Part shown: in pieces, positions 1-13,900 of the stretch
Numbering within the stretch: the stretch's first letter is position 1
How the letters are laid out: every line of letters begins with the position of its first letter
NCBI GenBank assembly: GCA_039519185.1
Contig: CM076854.1
Coordinates: 149,282,997 to 149,346,996, forward strand
Source of the DNA: Astragalus membranaceus
Taxonomy: Eukaryota; Streptophyta; Magnoliopsida; Fabales; Fabaceae
Reading direction: 5' to 3'
Length of the DNA: 64,000 bases
Program-made: the position numbers and the translations under genes
Notes under the pieces: generated by a model
The model's database searches: none
Told to the model about the DNA's origin: nothing
The model's input: only the letters and a program-made list of their open reading frames with translations

Positions 1-17
1 TCTCTACTCATTTTTTA

Positions 18-979
18 GGCAAAAATACACTGCAGGTCCTTTAAGTTATGTATTTGTAACAAGTTGGTCCTTTAAGTTTTTTTTGTAACAAGTAGGTCCT
101 TTAAGTTATCTAACGTGTTCATCGTTGACCTTTTTAAATTTTCCGAATTTTACCCTAACTTGTGAGACCTATAACTCGAGCTACACAACTCCAAATTCAA
201 CCAAACTGGTGCCAAAATGACCAGCATTAAGTCTAGTTTCTAAATCACTAACTCAAATAATTTTTGGATTAACAGAACACTACCAGTTTCAAAAAGACTT
301 AACCTATATCAAGATTTAGCCCAGACTTTTACCCTAATTTGTGAGACCTATAACTCGAGCTACACAACTCCAAATTCAACCAAACTGGTGCCAAAATGAC
401 CAGAATTAAGTCTAGTTTCTAAATCTCTAACTCAAATAATTTTTTGGATTAACAGAACACTACCAGTTTCAAAAAGACTGAACCTATATCAAGATTTAGC
501 CCAGACTTTTACCCTAACTTCTGAGACCTATAACTCGAGCTACACAACTCCAAATTCAACCAAACTGGTGCCAAAATGACCAGCATTAAGTCTAGTTTCT
601 AAATCACTAACTCAAATAATTTTTGGATTAACAGAACACTACCAGTTTCAAAAAGACTGAACCTATATCAAGATTTAGCCCAGACTTTTACCCTAACTTG
701 TGAGACCTATAACTCGAGCTACACAACTCCAAATTCAACCAAACTGGTGCCAAAATGACCAGAATTAAGTCTACTTTCTAAATCACTAACCCTCATAATT
801 TTTGGATTAACAGAACACTACCAGTTTCAAAACGACTGAACCTATAACATGATTTAGCCCAAAAAAGGTCAACGATGAACACGTTAGATAACTTAAAGGA
901 CCTACTTGTTACAAAAAAAACTTAAAGGACCAACTTGTTACAAATACATAACTTAAAGGACCTGCAGTGTATTTTTGCC
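18..979. mobile_element. Non-autonomous Mutator-like element with internal 179-bp tandem repeats
   Basis: Inverted ends of about 118 bp (18-135 and 862-979) are almost perfectly complementary and begin GGCAAAAATACAC. The element is flanked by the perfect 9-bp duplication CATTTTTTA at 9-17 and 980-988, which is the Mutator hallmark. Each inverted end contains three copies of a short motif (GGTCCTTTAAGTT). The interior is about four copies of a 179-180 bp unit, with the same base string starting near 151, 330, 510 and 689. No coding capacity is visible. It lies upstream of the first visible GCN5 exon, so it is in a GCN5 intron if exon 1 is left of the window, or otherwise in the 5' flank. Confidence 0.85.
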
Positions 980-988
980 CATTTTTTA

Positions 989-1997
989 TTAGCATTTTAT
1001 GCAAAAATAACATTATCACCTCACTCATTCCAAAATTTACGTTTTTGACTATTTAAAGATGTAATTGACATTACATTTATCCCCTTTTATATAGGGGGTG
1101 ATCAAAGTGGTTACCAAATTGCAGTTAATATACTATTGTAGTCAATTGATCAAATTAGTGGAACTTGAAGAACCACTTTGATAGTCTTCATTGACATTCA
1201 TTGCAGTTTGATGATATCATTGCTATGTAGTCAATGGCACATAGCGTAGCATAGCGGCCATCGGCCGACCCCTCAAACACAGTAGTGGGGTAGCGGTATG
1301 GCCGCGACAGCTGCAACGCCAAACTGTGCCTCGTTGGGTTTTGCATAGCGCCGAACCTCCGCCTCGCCACGCCCCACCGCGACTGCGACCGCCACCACCT
1401 CTACTGACTACAGATGTTTGATGCTAATAAATAGAAGAAAAATGTGATGCCAAGTATTGGTATTGTTTGGAAACATGGTGAGACAAGGCAGACGTGCGTC
1501 AAAAGTGAAGCTCCCAATAGTAGCTTCAACGCAGCCATGACTTCTCAACGTGGTTTTCTGAAAATCCAAACACAATAATATATATTTGAAGGGTGAAAAT
1601 GAAGTTTATAAAAGTTAAGATAGTAAAACAAAAGTTAGTTTAAAATTTAGAAGGATCATATGTTTATCTAAGTTGAACATAATACTCTTAATTTGTGCGT
1701 GTGTCTCCCAATAAGAATGTCGTTTAGAGTCAGTAGACCAAATAACCTATAACGAACATACCTATTAACCTAATGGCATCGACTACTTTTATTTTTCAAG
1801 TATAATTGAGACCCAATTACAAGTTAATGCCACAATCTATACAAAAAGAGCTTATATTAAGTCTAAGCACGTGCTCACCCCCATTGCATCTGAGTTAGCC
1901 GTTTTCTTTTGTTAGTTTAAACTCAATTTTTTATAATTGGCAAAATAAACATTAACGATATTGTGTTCCATTCCTGCCATTGTCATTTGTTCCATAG
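989..1997. other. Non-coding stretch before first visible GCN5 exon
   Basis: No supported gene. A GC-richer patch near 1240-1400 has only a short accidental open frame. I looked for an exon encoding the part of GCN5 that precedes the Leu-Ile-Gly-Leu-Lys segment and did not find one, so this is probably intron. Position 1996-1997 is the AG acceptor for the next exon. Confidence 0.5.
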
Positions 1998-4900
1998 GTT
2001 GATAGGATTGAAGAATATATTTGCTAGACAACTTCCCAATATGCCCAAGGAGTACATTGTCCGACTTGTAATGGATAGGTAATGCCGACAATCTTTATAA
2101 GTACCGTTATACTTTCTTACTCATGGTGCTTAAATTAGTCTGTGTATGTTTGAGATTTTGTGAACAGTTAGTTCTCCTCCAAGTTGCTCGCTCAACAAAA
2201 TCCGTGAAAACATGTCTTACACTATTTGTTCGTCAAATATAATCTAGCTAACTTGTTTCTGGTTTAAAATGTAAAGTGTTCTGCATTTGCATTTCGTAAC
2301 AACTGGAAAACTTATTTGATTGTAATTTTCTGCTCCTTTTCTTTCCCCACTAAAACTGTGATCCTAAAATTTTCATGTAGAAAAATGAGCAGATAAAGCT
2401 CTAGTTAATTATGAAGTGGGGGTGCACAAAGTTTTTGCAGCCATCAAGCAATGAGAATGGGGAATAGGAATGAAAGACATGAAACTATTTGATACTGAAT
2501 TAATTAGGACCATTGTCTTTTTATATATATCTGATCAGGATTTATCTAGGATTTTTATTATCTTGTGATTGTTTTTCCCCTATAAATGCCTTATGTAATT
2601 CATACTTTTGCACGATGAATAATATTCTGACTTTCACTACTTCAAAGAGTATCTGAAATTGATTTGGAGGAACACTCTAGGTCTACCAAGGGGGTACTTA
2701 GCGGAGTACTCTTAGAAAGTTAGAATTTGTGTTTAGAGCCTGACTCATGTCTACAAAACTGACTTGTAAGCTGAAAAATGGCCAAACTTTATCAACACTA
2801 CTTAGGCCATATCTCCGGGTGATGTGGGGCTAAACACACCCCTCATATCCAGTATAATGAAGGTGTTGGAAGCTGTAATGGAGGCAGCCCGAAGTTGCTG
2901 CAATGAAGATAGCTAAGGGAGACCGCCATTAAAGTGGATTTTCCAACTCACCCCCTCATGCCCAAGCTAATTGGGCTCGGAGCGTGGTCAAAATGGGTGA
3001 CCCAACAGTGGATCTAGGATAGGCTCTGATACCAATTTGAGTTCATGGTCTAACGCATGCCTACAAAACCATCTTGTAAGGTGAACAATGTCCAAGCTTT
3101 ATGAACATTACTTAGGCTATACCTTTAGGCGATGTGGGCCTAAACACACCCCTCATACCCAGCACAGCGAAGATACTGGAAGCTGCAATGAAGGTAGCCA
3201 AAAGTTGCCGCAAGCGAAATTTCCAACAGCCACAATGCCAAGAGGGCCACTGTTGGTTCTCTGTCTTACTGCTCTATCTTCTGAATTCTTTTAAGATTAA
3301 AGTTTGATTTGTAGGGGGTATCTGTTGTTTGAAATATTGATATATTTCTGATACGAATTCTAGTTTGCAGGCATGGTCAAATAAGAACCTGCATCCTAGA
3401 TTTCTTGTATCACTAAACACACACATTCTTAACACGTTTTCCTCTGTTATTCTTGAATTCCCCGTCGTCTCGTCTCTATAATTGTGAAACCTTTTTATGT
3501 TTGATTTGCAGGAGCCATAAGTCTGTAATGGTTATAAGGCGTAATCATGTTCTTGGAGGTATTACATATCGCCCATATGTAAGGTAATAATTTGTCTCCC
3601 TATGTTTTTCCCTTCTGGTTCTAGCAGTCTCTAATTTTTGGTTTTTTTGTCGCCTAAGTATGTGTGTCATTTTAATGTATTGTTCTTGTATCAATATCTG
3701 AGAACTGGAGGTTTACAATATTCAAGGCTATCAAATTGTGAATCTGTTGGACCCAAACGAGAGTGTGGGCCCAAGTGGGCTTAGTACATCAGCTGCTGAA
3801 TATCGTTGTGATGTGGCAGAGAGAGAAGGGAAATGGGCATGTGATGAAAGGGCGTACATTTTACTATCTGCATTAATAATACACAGTTTTTCTTCTTCCA
3901 AAACATGAATAAAATCTTATTATGAATTGTAAGGTACATGATAAAAAAATACTGTGTTTTAAGTAAAAACGATTGACATAACATAAGTAAAAAAAGTTGA
4001 TTTATATGAACTTCAAAATAATTCAAGATTCAAGTTATATATCAACGAAAGAGCAACACATGTAAAAGGAGAGCAGGTAGGGACCCAAGAGAGAGCAAGA
4101 GGAAGCACCGTCTTCAAACAAAACAAGGGGGACCCAAAAATATAGAGAAACAGTGAAGGTAGGCGTGAATCACTTTGTATGCAGGAAGAATAAAAAATTC
4201 GCACTTTAGGAGGGTGTGGGGATCGAAGACTTGAAGTGATAGTGCTCCTCATTTGTGAATCTGACTTGTGTTGTTTGAGATGTTGGATTTCGGCTGGTAC
4301 TGTTGCAGTTAATTAATTAAGAAGAAAATCGAAACGCAACGCTAGCAAACTGTGTCGTGCTAACTGACTTGTTTCCGGGCTGCACTGACGACAAAATTCG
4401 TATCTTGGGGTTCAGCTTGATTTGCGATTCAGCAGTGAGTTTGGGGTTCATGTTGAGATTCAGTCTGTTAAAGGAGAGAAACCAGAGGCATGAGATTATG
4501 AAACAAATCAGGAGAATATATTTTATTGGCTCTAAAACAAATCAATATACAATTGAGGAAGTAATGAGTAATTATTACAAAACAATTCGGTACTGGACTA
4601 TCCTAATTACCTAATATTAATCAGCAGATAATGTTTACATAAAATGTTCACACAAATATCCCAAATATCAATATCAACAAGGTCCAACTCCAAAAGAGAT
4701 TCGCACTCCGGTTTGAATAGATTAAGTTCGAGTTCATTTCGAATAAAGATGTGAGTCGCATGAGTCTTGCTTGAGACACTGATAACACTGATCAGATTAG
4801 CTACTTAAAAAGGTGAACTGTTGTTTTAGTTGTTATATTATCACATTTCTACTTTGGTTGCACTTTTGATAAAAATGCTTCCCAAGTTCCATATAAGTGA

Positions 4901-7900
4901 ATAATCTGGGATTTTGTCTGATTAGTAATTTTATAGAAAACACCTAAGTTGTAATCATATGTTGTACTTCCATGTTTTTTCCATCATTTGTCTCTTGCCT
5001 ACTTAATTTTATCACCCCCCCCTGCAAGAATTTCTCCATCGTTTTATTCATTAATACTGTTGTGCACTATGGTTGATAGCCAGAAGTTCGGTGAGATAGC
5101 CTTTTGTGCAATTACAGCTGATGAGCAAGTAAGAGGATATGGTACCAGATTGATGAATCACTTAAAACAGTATGCGCGTGATATGGATGGACTGACACAT
5201 TTTCTCACATATGCTGATAATAATGCAGTTGGCTATTTTATCAAACAGGTTCGCTATCCATATTTATGATCCTTATCACCTGGGTATTATTTGAGTTCCT
5301 TAGTTTGAGAAATATGTCGCATTCTGGTGCATTACATGCCACCTAGATTGTGCCAATAAATGGGGCATCAATGTATATTATGGACAAAAAGGGTGATGTG
5401 GCTAAAGGAGCCACATTTTGGGAAAATTGTTTGAGAAAGTACTTTGGCCAATTAAAAATTAAAGATAATTGTTGAGTATCTGCCATGAACTAGCTCCTTT
5501 TATGCTACTAGGAGAAGGCTATCAATTTCAGTGTATATGCAAGGAACTTTCACAAAGATGCCATTTCCTGGTTAATTTTGTCAGGATTCGGATTGTTATA
5601 GTAACATAATTTCACTGCATGGTAGTAGTGACATAGGAAACCCTACCTTTTTTTTTCTTTAACCCTTCGATACTTTCAGAGGGGTTGGGTAAAAATGCCC
5701 TTACGTTGAATTAGATGGACACTGTTTACATATTGCAAATTGACAATGATTCTTGATTGTGTTTTCAGGGATTCACAAAAGAGATACACTTGGAGAAAGA
5801 TCGATGGCAAGGGTATGGTTATACTCAATCTTCTGGTCTGAAATCTATGAGAAGCACTTCCCACTAGGCAATTCATTTCATGTTTTTATTATGGGTGCTG
5901 TATCTATTAAGAGAACTGAAAGTTTTGCACATTGATTTTTTTTTTACTAAAAGGGGCTGTAGGCTGTAGCCCAATACTAACCTGGGAGATGGAACTCCCA
6001 AAACATCAGCAGCTAGAATGTGCCCTAGGGATTCAGGGGTATTATCATAGATAACTAGAGTGGGTTCATGCTCCATCCCACATTTATCAACATATTTGCA
6101 CTTTTATTTTGTCATATTAATATTTGGTTGTTGAAGGCGTGGAGCTGCAAAGTATATTTTGCAGGGATTTCTAGGAATTTTATTTAGATTGATTTTATAA
6201 CCCGTTGAATATCAGTTTCATGTTGCACTATTCATGTGGTTGTATTCTTGTGTGCTATCTGAGAACTCATTGTATATACTTCTCATCCCAGTTACATAAA
6301 GGATTATGATGGAGGGATTCTCATGGAATGTAAAATTGATCCAAAGCTCCCTTACACTGATTTGTCTACTATGGTCCGTCGTCAAAGGCAGGTAAGATAA
6401 TTTCTACTAGTTAATTTTTTAGTTTTACTTTGCATTATTTCGGGTACTCTCAGATAAGTAAAACTAATGGCCTTACTAAAAGTTTTAATATATATTTTTC
6501 AGTTTATATATAAGCTTTCACCTATATCACTTAAATTGGTTTTATTCCCCTAGTAAAACATACCTCATTTCCCCCCATTTGGTATGGGCTTTTTTCGGCG
6601 TGTAAAGGGTGCTTATGGGGATTGTCAAAAAATTTGTAGATGTGAACTGTGGTTTCCGAACTTGAGTTAACTTAGAGAATTCTGCGAGTTTATAATTCTA
6701 TGTTTCAAAATTGAGTTAGCCCGCCTACAGAATCATTTTTATATTTTTGAATGTCTGGGTTGGTCTTGTCTGATTACGATTTTTTTGTGTTTTAGTCATT
6801 TTTGCATTTTCCAATGCATGATATTTGTTTCAATATGATTTTTAGATGCGTAGTTTAGTCAATTTTTGAATGCATTATCTTAGTTTCAATATGATGTGTA
6901 TTAGTGTATGTTTTGCTTCTGGTTGCCTTATTTATTCTTCATTTGCAGTCATTAAGTACTTCATGATGAGTGTGGTCATTGTTGATTACGATTGTAGGCA
7001 ATAGACGAAAAGATCAGAGAGCTGTCAAACTGTCACATTGTTTATGCTGGAATTGATTTTCAGAAGGTACATGCATCATCTTGTTTCTGTCATTTCCTGA
7101 ATGGCATTTTAAGTTTTTCCCATTTCATGTGGATGTTTGTTAAATTTGGATTGTATTATGATCTTAATACATATTGCATTTGACATGTTTGCACAATTGC
7201 ACCGCACTCATGATCTACACGTATGCTAACTTAACTATGAGTAAGGATAGGAAAGATAGTCATCTGTTATTTTGGTTAAAGACGCATTTTTCTACTTTTT
7301 CGTATTTGTCTGATTAGAAGGCATATGAAGTATTAACTTCCCCCCTCATTATCAACACAATATGCAGAAAGAAGCCGGCATTCCTAAAAAGATTATTGAT
7401 GACATCCCTGGTTTGAGTAAGTACCTATTTCCCAATGTCAGTTTGTGAGCTTGCCAGTATTTTTTATTGGTGCCTGTGGGAAAAGTTATGCATTACCACC
7501 CATCTTCAAATATAGCATGATCCGTGTCAATCTTTTTCGTCTCTTTTTATAGGTTAGTTAACTTTTCGTTGTATGTGTTGAAATGATTAAACACGATATT
7601 GGTCACGTAGTTCGGCCAATCTTTGCCTACGTCTGCGACTACAGAGCAGCTGTAGTTCCGTTTTATTAACTGTATATTCTGTATTGAGTACAAGCACTAA
7701 TGAGTTTAAATAGAGAAAACCTAACAGGCCTGAGCCGAATACATATATAAATAAAACTACTATTTACAACATATCTTAACACTCCCCCTCAAGCTGGAGC
7801 ATATAGATTGTAGGCATCCAGCTTGTCACATATGTAAGTTATCCTTGGTCCCCGAAGAGCTTTTGTGAAGATGTCTGCCAATTGATCATTAGAACTAACA

Positions 7901-10900
7901 AATGAAGTAGCAATGTCACCGGACACAATCTTCTCACGAACAAAATGACAATCAATTTCAATGTGTTTGGTTCGCTCATGAAAGGCTGGATTGGACGCAA
8001 TATGTAAGGCTGCTTGATTATCACAGATGAGACTCATAGTGCCTATTTTACATAAGCACAACTCTTGGAGAAGATGTTTCAGCCATGTAAGCTCCTGAGT
8101 GGTAAGTGCCATAGCTCGATATTCAGCCTCAGCGCTGGATCTGGCAACAACATTTTGCTTTTTACTTTTCCATGAAATTAGATTTCCACCAATAAGAACA
8201 CAATACCCAGATGTGGACCTTCTATCAAAGGGACAACCAGCCCAATCAGCATCTCTGTAAGCCACAACATTTGAATCACCTCTATCCGTGTAAATAAGAC
8301 CTTTTCCAGGAGCTCCTTTGATGTACCTCAGGATTCTAACCACAGCATCCCAATGACTGTCACAAGGGGAATTTAGGAATTGACTCACCACATTAACAGC
8401 GTATGAAATATCTGGCCTCGTCATGGTCAAGTAATTCAACTTCCCAACTAGCCTCCTATACCTTCCTGGATCTGAAAAGGACTCCCCCTGATCCGGTAGG
8501 ATCTCGACATTAGGATCCATAGGGGAGTCAATTGGCTTGCAATCTAGCGTGCCGGTTTCTAAGATATCCAAAGCATACTTTCTCTGAGAAATAGCAATCA
8601 CTGCCTTAGAATGAGCTACCTCAATGCCAAGAAAATATCGTAACTTCCCAAGATCTTTGACCTGAAAGCGGTGGACTAGATGTTGTTTAAGTCCTGCAAT
8701 CCCATCATGATCATCACCTGTAATGACAATATCATCGACATAGACAACCAGATAAATACATTTGTGAGAGGAGAATTTGTAAAAAATCGAGTGATCATCT
8801 TCACTCCGAATCATGTCATAGTCTTGAATGACACTGCTGAATCTCCCAAACCATGCTCGAGGAGATTGTTTAAAACCATACAAAGCTTTGTGGAGTCGAC
8901 AGACATACCCACGACACTCCCACTGAGCAACGAAACCTGGTGGTTGCTCTAGATAAACTTCTTCTAGATCACCGTGGAGAAATGCATTCTTGATGTCAAG
9001 TTGATACAATGGCCAATGTCGCATTGCAACCATAGAAAGGAATAGAAGAACAGAGGCCATTTTAGCCACCGGTGAGAAAGTATCACTGTAATCAAGACCA
9101 AAAACCTGAGTATAGCTCTTAGCCACGAGGCGGGCTTTCAGACGATCAATACTTTCGTCTGGACCAACTTTGACAGTATATATCCAACGACACCCAACAA
9201 TAGATTTACCAGGAGGAGGTGGCACAAGAGTCCATGTCTGGTTAGATTCTAAGGCTGTCATCTCATCAATCATAACCAGTCGCCAACCTGAATGAAAAAG
9301 AGCTTCCTGTGTGGACTTAGGAATGGTGATGGAAGAAATAGTAGACACAAATGTATAATGTGAAGGTGATAGGCGGTGATAACTGATGAAATTATAAATA
9401 GGATGAGGGTTACGAGTGGAACGTGCACCTTTACGCAGGGCAACAGGAGGGTCGTCTGACTCCGTAGGCGGATCCGGAGTAGGAGAGGAAACCGGGGAAG
9501 GAGATGAGTCACTAGAATCTTCTGTAGGAGGGAGACGAGCATGACGCTGATAAGTTTGCAAGGGAAGAGGACTAGGAGGACTAGGAAGTTCCGTAGGAGA
9601 AGGGTGATCTATCTGATCAATAGTGGGTGAGTGGAACTACCGGGACAAGGTCAGGAATAGGTAATACTTGAGAGACAGACTCAGACTCAATGGGAGATGC
9701 AAAGAAGGGTGCATCTTCAAAGAAGGTGACATCGGCAGACATGTAGAAGCGATGTGTGGAGGGACAGTAGCATCGATACCCTTTTTGAACTCGTGAATAG
9801 CCCAGGAAGACACATTTAACTGCACGTGCAGACAATTTATCAAGTCCCGGAGTAAGATCATGAATAAAACAAGTTGAACCGAAGACTCGAGGAGAAATAC
9901 GGAACAAGGGTTCATCGGGGAACAATATGGAATGAGGAACTCTATTCTGGATAGCAGAGGATGACATTCTATTAATCAAGTGTCCTGCAGTGAGGACAGC
10001 ATCCCCCCAAAACTTCAAAGGGACATTAGCATGAATAAGCAAAGTGCGTGCTGTTTCAATGATATGGCGGTTCTTACGTTCAACAATCTCATTTTGTTGT
10101 GGGGTATGGGGACAAGATGATTGATGTATGACACAATTTTCAACCATAAAAGAATTAAATGATGCAGAAAAATACTCTTTCGCATTATCACTACGTAAAG
10201 TACGAATAGAACAACCAAATTGATTTTTGATTTCTTTGAAGAAATTTTGAAAAACACCAAGAAGTTCAGATCTATCCTTAAGTAGGTAGATCCACGTACA
10301 TCTAGAAAACTCATCAATAAAAGTGACAAAATATCTATGTCCTACAATTGAAGTGACTCGACTTGGTCCCCATACATCTGAGTGAACAACATCAAAAGGA
10401 GAACGAGCTTGTGACTGAGTACTGCTAGGGAAGGAAGAACGAACATGTTTCCCAAGCTGACAAGATTCACAATCTAATGACTGCAGATGAGACAAATGAG
10501 GAACCATAACTTTGAACTTCTTGAGACTTGGATGACCTAACCGACGATGATGAAGCTTGGGAAGCCTTATACTGCAGGAATGCCTTATACTCCTCATCAG
10601 AAAGAACATTTTGTTTAGTGTTTCTCTGTTCAGAATCATTAACCTGAGCCACATTTACTGGTTTCTCTGAAAAGTCATGAAGGGAATAACATTTGTCTTC
10701 AGTATGACCAAGTCTCTTACAATAAGTGTACCGAGGGCGACCTCCTCGACCACCCCCACGACCACGACCGCGTCCCCCACGACGTGCAAAATTTGAAACA
10801 AGAGCAGGGGACTCTATGTTAGTTTGAGATCCATTGCTTCTAGATCCTTCTAGACTAGGAAGGCGTGTAAGATGTCTGATAAGATCCTCTGTGGAGGGAA

Positions 10901-13900
10901 TATCTGATGCAGAAAGAATGTTGCTCCGGACTGACTCATACTTTTGATGAAGGCCATGAAGGACATAGATCATGCAAACATTGTCCAGTTTCTCGAGCAT
11001 TTTCTTTGAGTCAGTGTCGGTCACAAGGAGCTTGAACTCGTTTACAGCTGACTGAGCTTTGTTTGCATATGTCATGATGTTGTCTTCTGTCATTTGAAGG
11101 GTGGCTAGACTATGAATAACACCATAAAGGCGCTGAATATCATTAGAATACACGTTCTTAGCCTTCTGCCAAATATTATATGGTGTATGAGCAGTAGTGG
11201 ACCAACAAAGAGGGTTCATTAGTTTGCCACAGAAGAGAGACTAATTGACAGTCTGCTTGTTCCCAATCTTGACGCAGATCTTTATTAACATCTGAAGAAT
11301 TCTTGGTAAGATGATCCAAAAGATTTTGCCCCTTAAACCACATTTCGACAGATGCCGACCAATTCAAATAATTATCACGGATTACCGGAGAAAACATAAG
11401 ACACAAGAGTCTTACCCGAGGACCCAGACTTTTCCTTTTCAGCAGCCATACTCATAAACCAAAAATTATCAAAACAGAAATAAACCAAAAGTAACCAGCA
11501 ATAACCAACAATAACCAGTAGAGAGAAATAACCAGCAACAACAGTAACCAGCAACAATAACCAACAAAAGAAATAGACCAACAAACCAATAGGAAGTAAC
11601 CGAAATCCAAAGAAATAGAGAGAAGGCACCTGAAACGTGAAACCCACTGATAAAAAATTATCAGAACAGATAGATCGTTGAATTCCGAGCAGAATGGCAC
11701 CAGCGGCGCGAAAAACAGAGCTTAGGAGGGCGGCGCGTGGCTTACACGCACTGGAAGGTGATCGGAGCAAGGGCGGCGCGTGGAGGCGCGTTTGACTACG
11801 ATGGCCACAAAATTTTATGGGGTGGCTCGGAATTTGATTGCGAGGCTGATGGTAGAGGCGGTGTAGCAAGATCAGACGTGGAAGATGGACTTTTGCACAA
11901 AAATAGTGGGTCACGTGAGAAATAGACCACCTAGGGCTGCCTAAGGTGGATTTTAGGACAAGACAGCTAGGGTTTTTGAAGAGCTTGACTGTAGGCTCTA
12001 GATACCATGTTGAATGATTAAACACGATATTGGTCACGCAGTTCGGCCAATCTTTGCCTACGTCTTTGACTACAGAGCAGCTGTAGTTCCGTTTTATTAA
12101 CTGTATATTCTGTATTGAGTACAAGCACTAATGGGTTTAAATAGAGAAAACCTAACGAGCCTGGGCCGAATACATATATAAATAAAACTACTATTTACAA
12201 CATATCTTAACAATATGATATGTCCACCTGACCTCCCTTCCAAGACATTATGAATGGTTCCAAACCTTTTTGCTTCTGAATACTGAGGGCATCTTACTTA
12301 TCTACTTTTTCTATGTCTTGTATACTCATCATGGTCCCAGTGTTTAGGTTATTATAGATTTTGCATATGTAGATATATTCTCTTGTTATTTAGGATTTAA
12401 GAAACTAACTAATGCCCTGTTTGGAAGTTCTTGAGCTAAGGGTGGGAGGTAGTGTTACTTTTTCTTGTTTGAATGTTTAAGTAGTGGAGGGAAACTCTTA
12501 AGCTTGTGTGGGAGCTAAAATAAAACTAGGAGTTTATTTCCCTATATATGCAATATATTATCTATTTAGGAAAGTTAACCACACTAATAACACGTGGAGA
12601 AAGCTCATTCACTATGAAGCATTGACTTCGACACAGACGCCAGACACAACACGGGTACTGAGACAACAATAAACACATTTATTCGATCAACATAACAAAA
12701 ATCTAAATCGAGAATTAAAGTTTATCTATTTACTTCTAAAAACAAAGTTGCTATTTTTACTAGGTTTGTTGAAGATAAAATGTTTTATAACCCAAGAATA
12801 AGTATAAAAACTATAAAAATTCAAGACATTGAATTTGTTTTTTAAATTTGTGAAAAGAGTGTCCAACAGGTGTCTTAGCAGTGTCTAACAAGTGTCCAAA
12901 TCCAACCAGTGTCAGTGTCCGACTCCAACACAGACACATGACACGGCATTGTGGAGTAGCATCTGTGCTTATGAGCTCATTCACCCATTTTTTTTTTCTC
13001 TTCTTAGATGTGTTGTGCACCTGTGAATCACGGGTATCTTTAACTTGTTTGAGAAAAAAAACATGTCTCCCTGCTAACCCTGAAATTCCATAGGTAAGGA
13101 TGGGAATCTTCCCGACAAAGGCATTGTTACCTTTCCTCTCCTGTGCCCCCCCCTCCCTCCCTCCCTCCCTCCCTTATAAATGAGATGGTTTATTTATTTG
13201 CCATTTTGTTTGGTAATTTCCTGGTTTCTGTTGTAATTAATGGCTGAATGCAATAACAGGAGAGGCTGGGTGGACTCCTGATCAGTGGGGCCATTCGCGA
13301 TTCAGAACATTAAGTGGTTCTACTGACACTGCTACAAATCAAAAACATTTGACTGCGTTTATGCGTTCACTTCTAAAGGCAAGTTACTTAGATGTTTCCC
13401 CTTGACTTTAATTTTCATTCATGGCACTTCCAGTATATAACAACTAAAATCTTGCAAATTTCACAAAAGGATCGATACCAAGATCCATAGATAATTACAC
13501 TGCAAAATATGTTGGAGAGAAAAATTACACCTTGGAGAATCAATAATTACAATCAATCTTTTTCTTTTAAGCAGTCAATGCTTGATCATATCGACGCTTG
13601 GCCGTTCAAGGAACCTGTTGATGCCCGGGACGTTCCTGATTATTATGAAATCATCAAAGATCCAATGGGTAAGAACGATCCTTATATTTTATACTAGTAC
13701 TCACATGTGGTAATTAAAGCAACACAGTCTTTACCATTTGTCTCTCTCTGCTTTCTTCTAATTCGACCCCCTTCTCTCTCTCACACACACAACTGGAGCC
13801 ATGACAAGACTGTAACAGTTTCCTAATTTGAGCACAGATCTGAAGACAATGAGTAAGAGGGTGGAGTCAGAACTATATTATGTCACATTTGAGATGTTTG

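Larger units (their letters stand above)
7576..12212 (-). mobile_element. Ty1/copia LTR retrotransposon inside a GCN5 intron
   Basis: LTRs of about 205 bp at 7576-7781 and 12008-12212 are about 96% identical (roughly seven substitutions and one indel). Both run TGTTGA to CA in + strand orientation. The flanking 5-mers gtatg (7571-7575) and atatg (12213-12217) agree at four of five bases, consistent with a mutated target duplication. On the minus strand a primer-binding site (TGGTATCTAGAGCC) follows the right-hand LTR and a purine tract lies just inside the left-hand LTR. Order on the minus strand is gag, integrase, RT, RNase H, which is the copia order. The protease is missing and frames are broken, so it is not autonomous. 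It is transcribed against GCN5. Confidence 0.93.

Noticed and set aside
4357..4614. 85-codon frame in a GCN5 intron
   Set aside because: No domain or homology recognised, and it lies within an intron between proven exons.
11375..12124. 249-codon minus-strand frame rich in Leu and Phe
   Set aside because: It runs through the copia leader and 5' LTR; only its last residues are the gag start.
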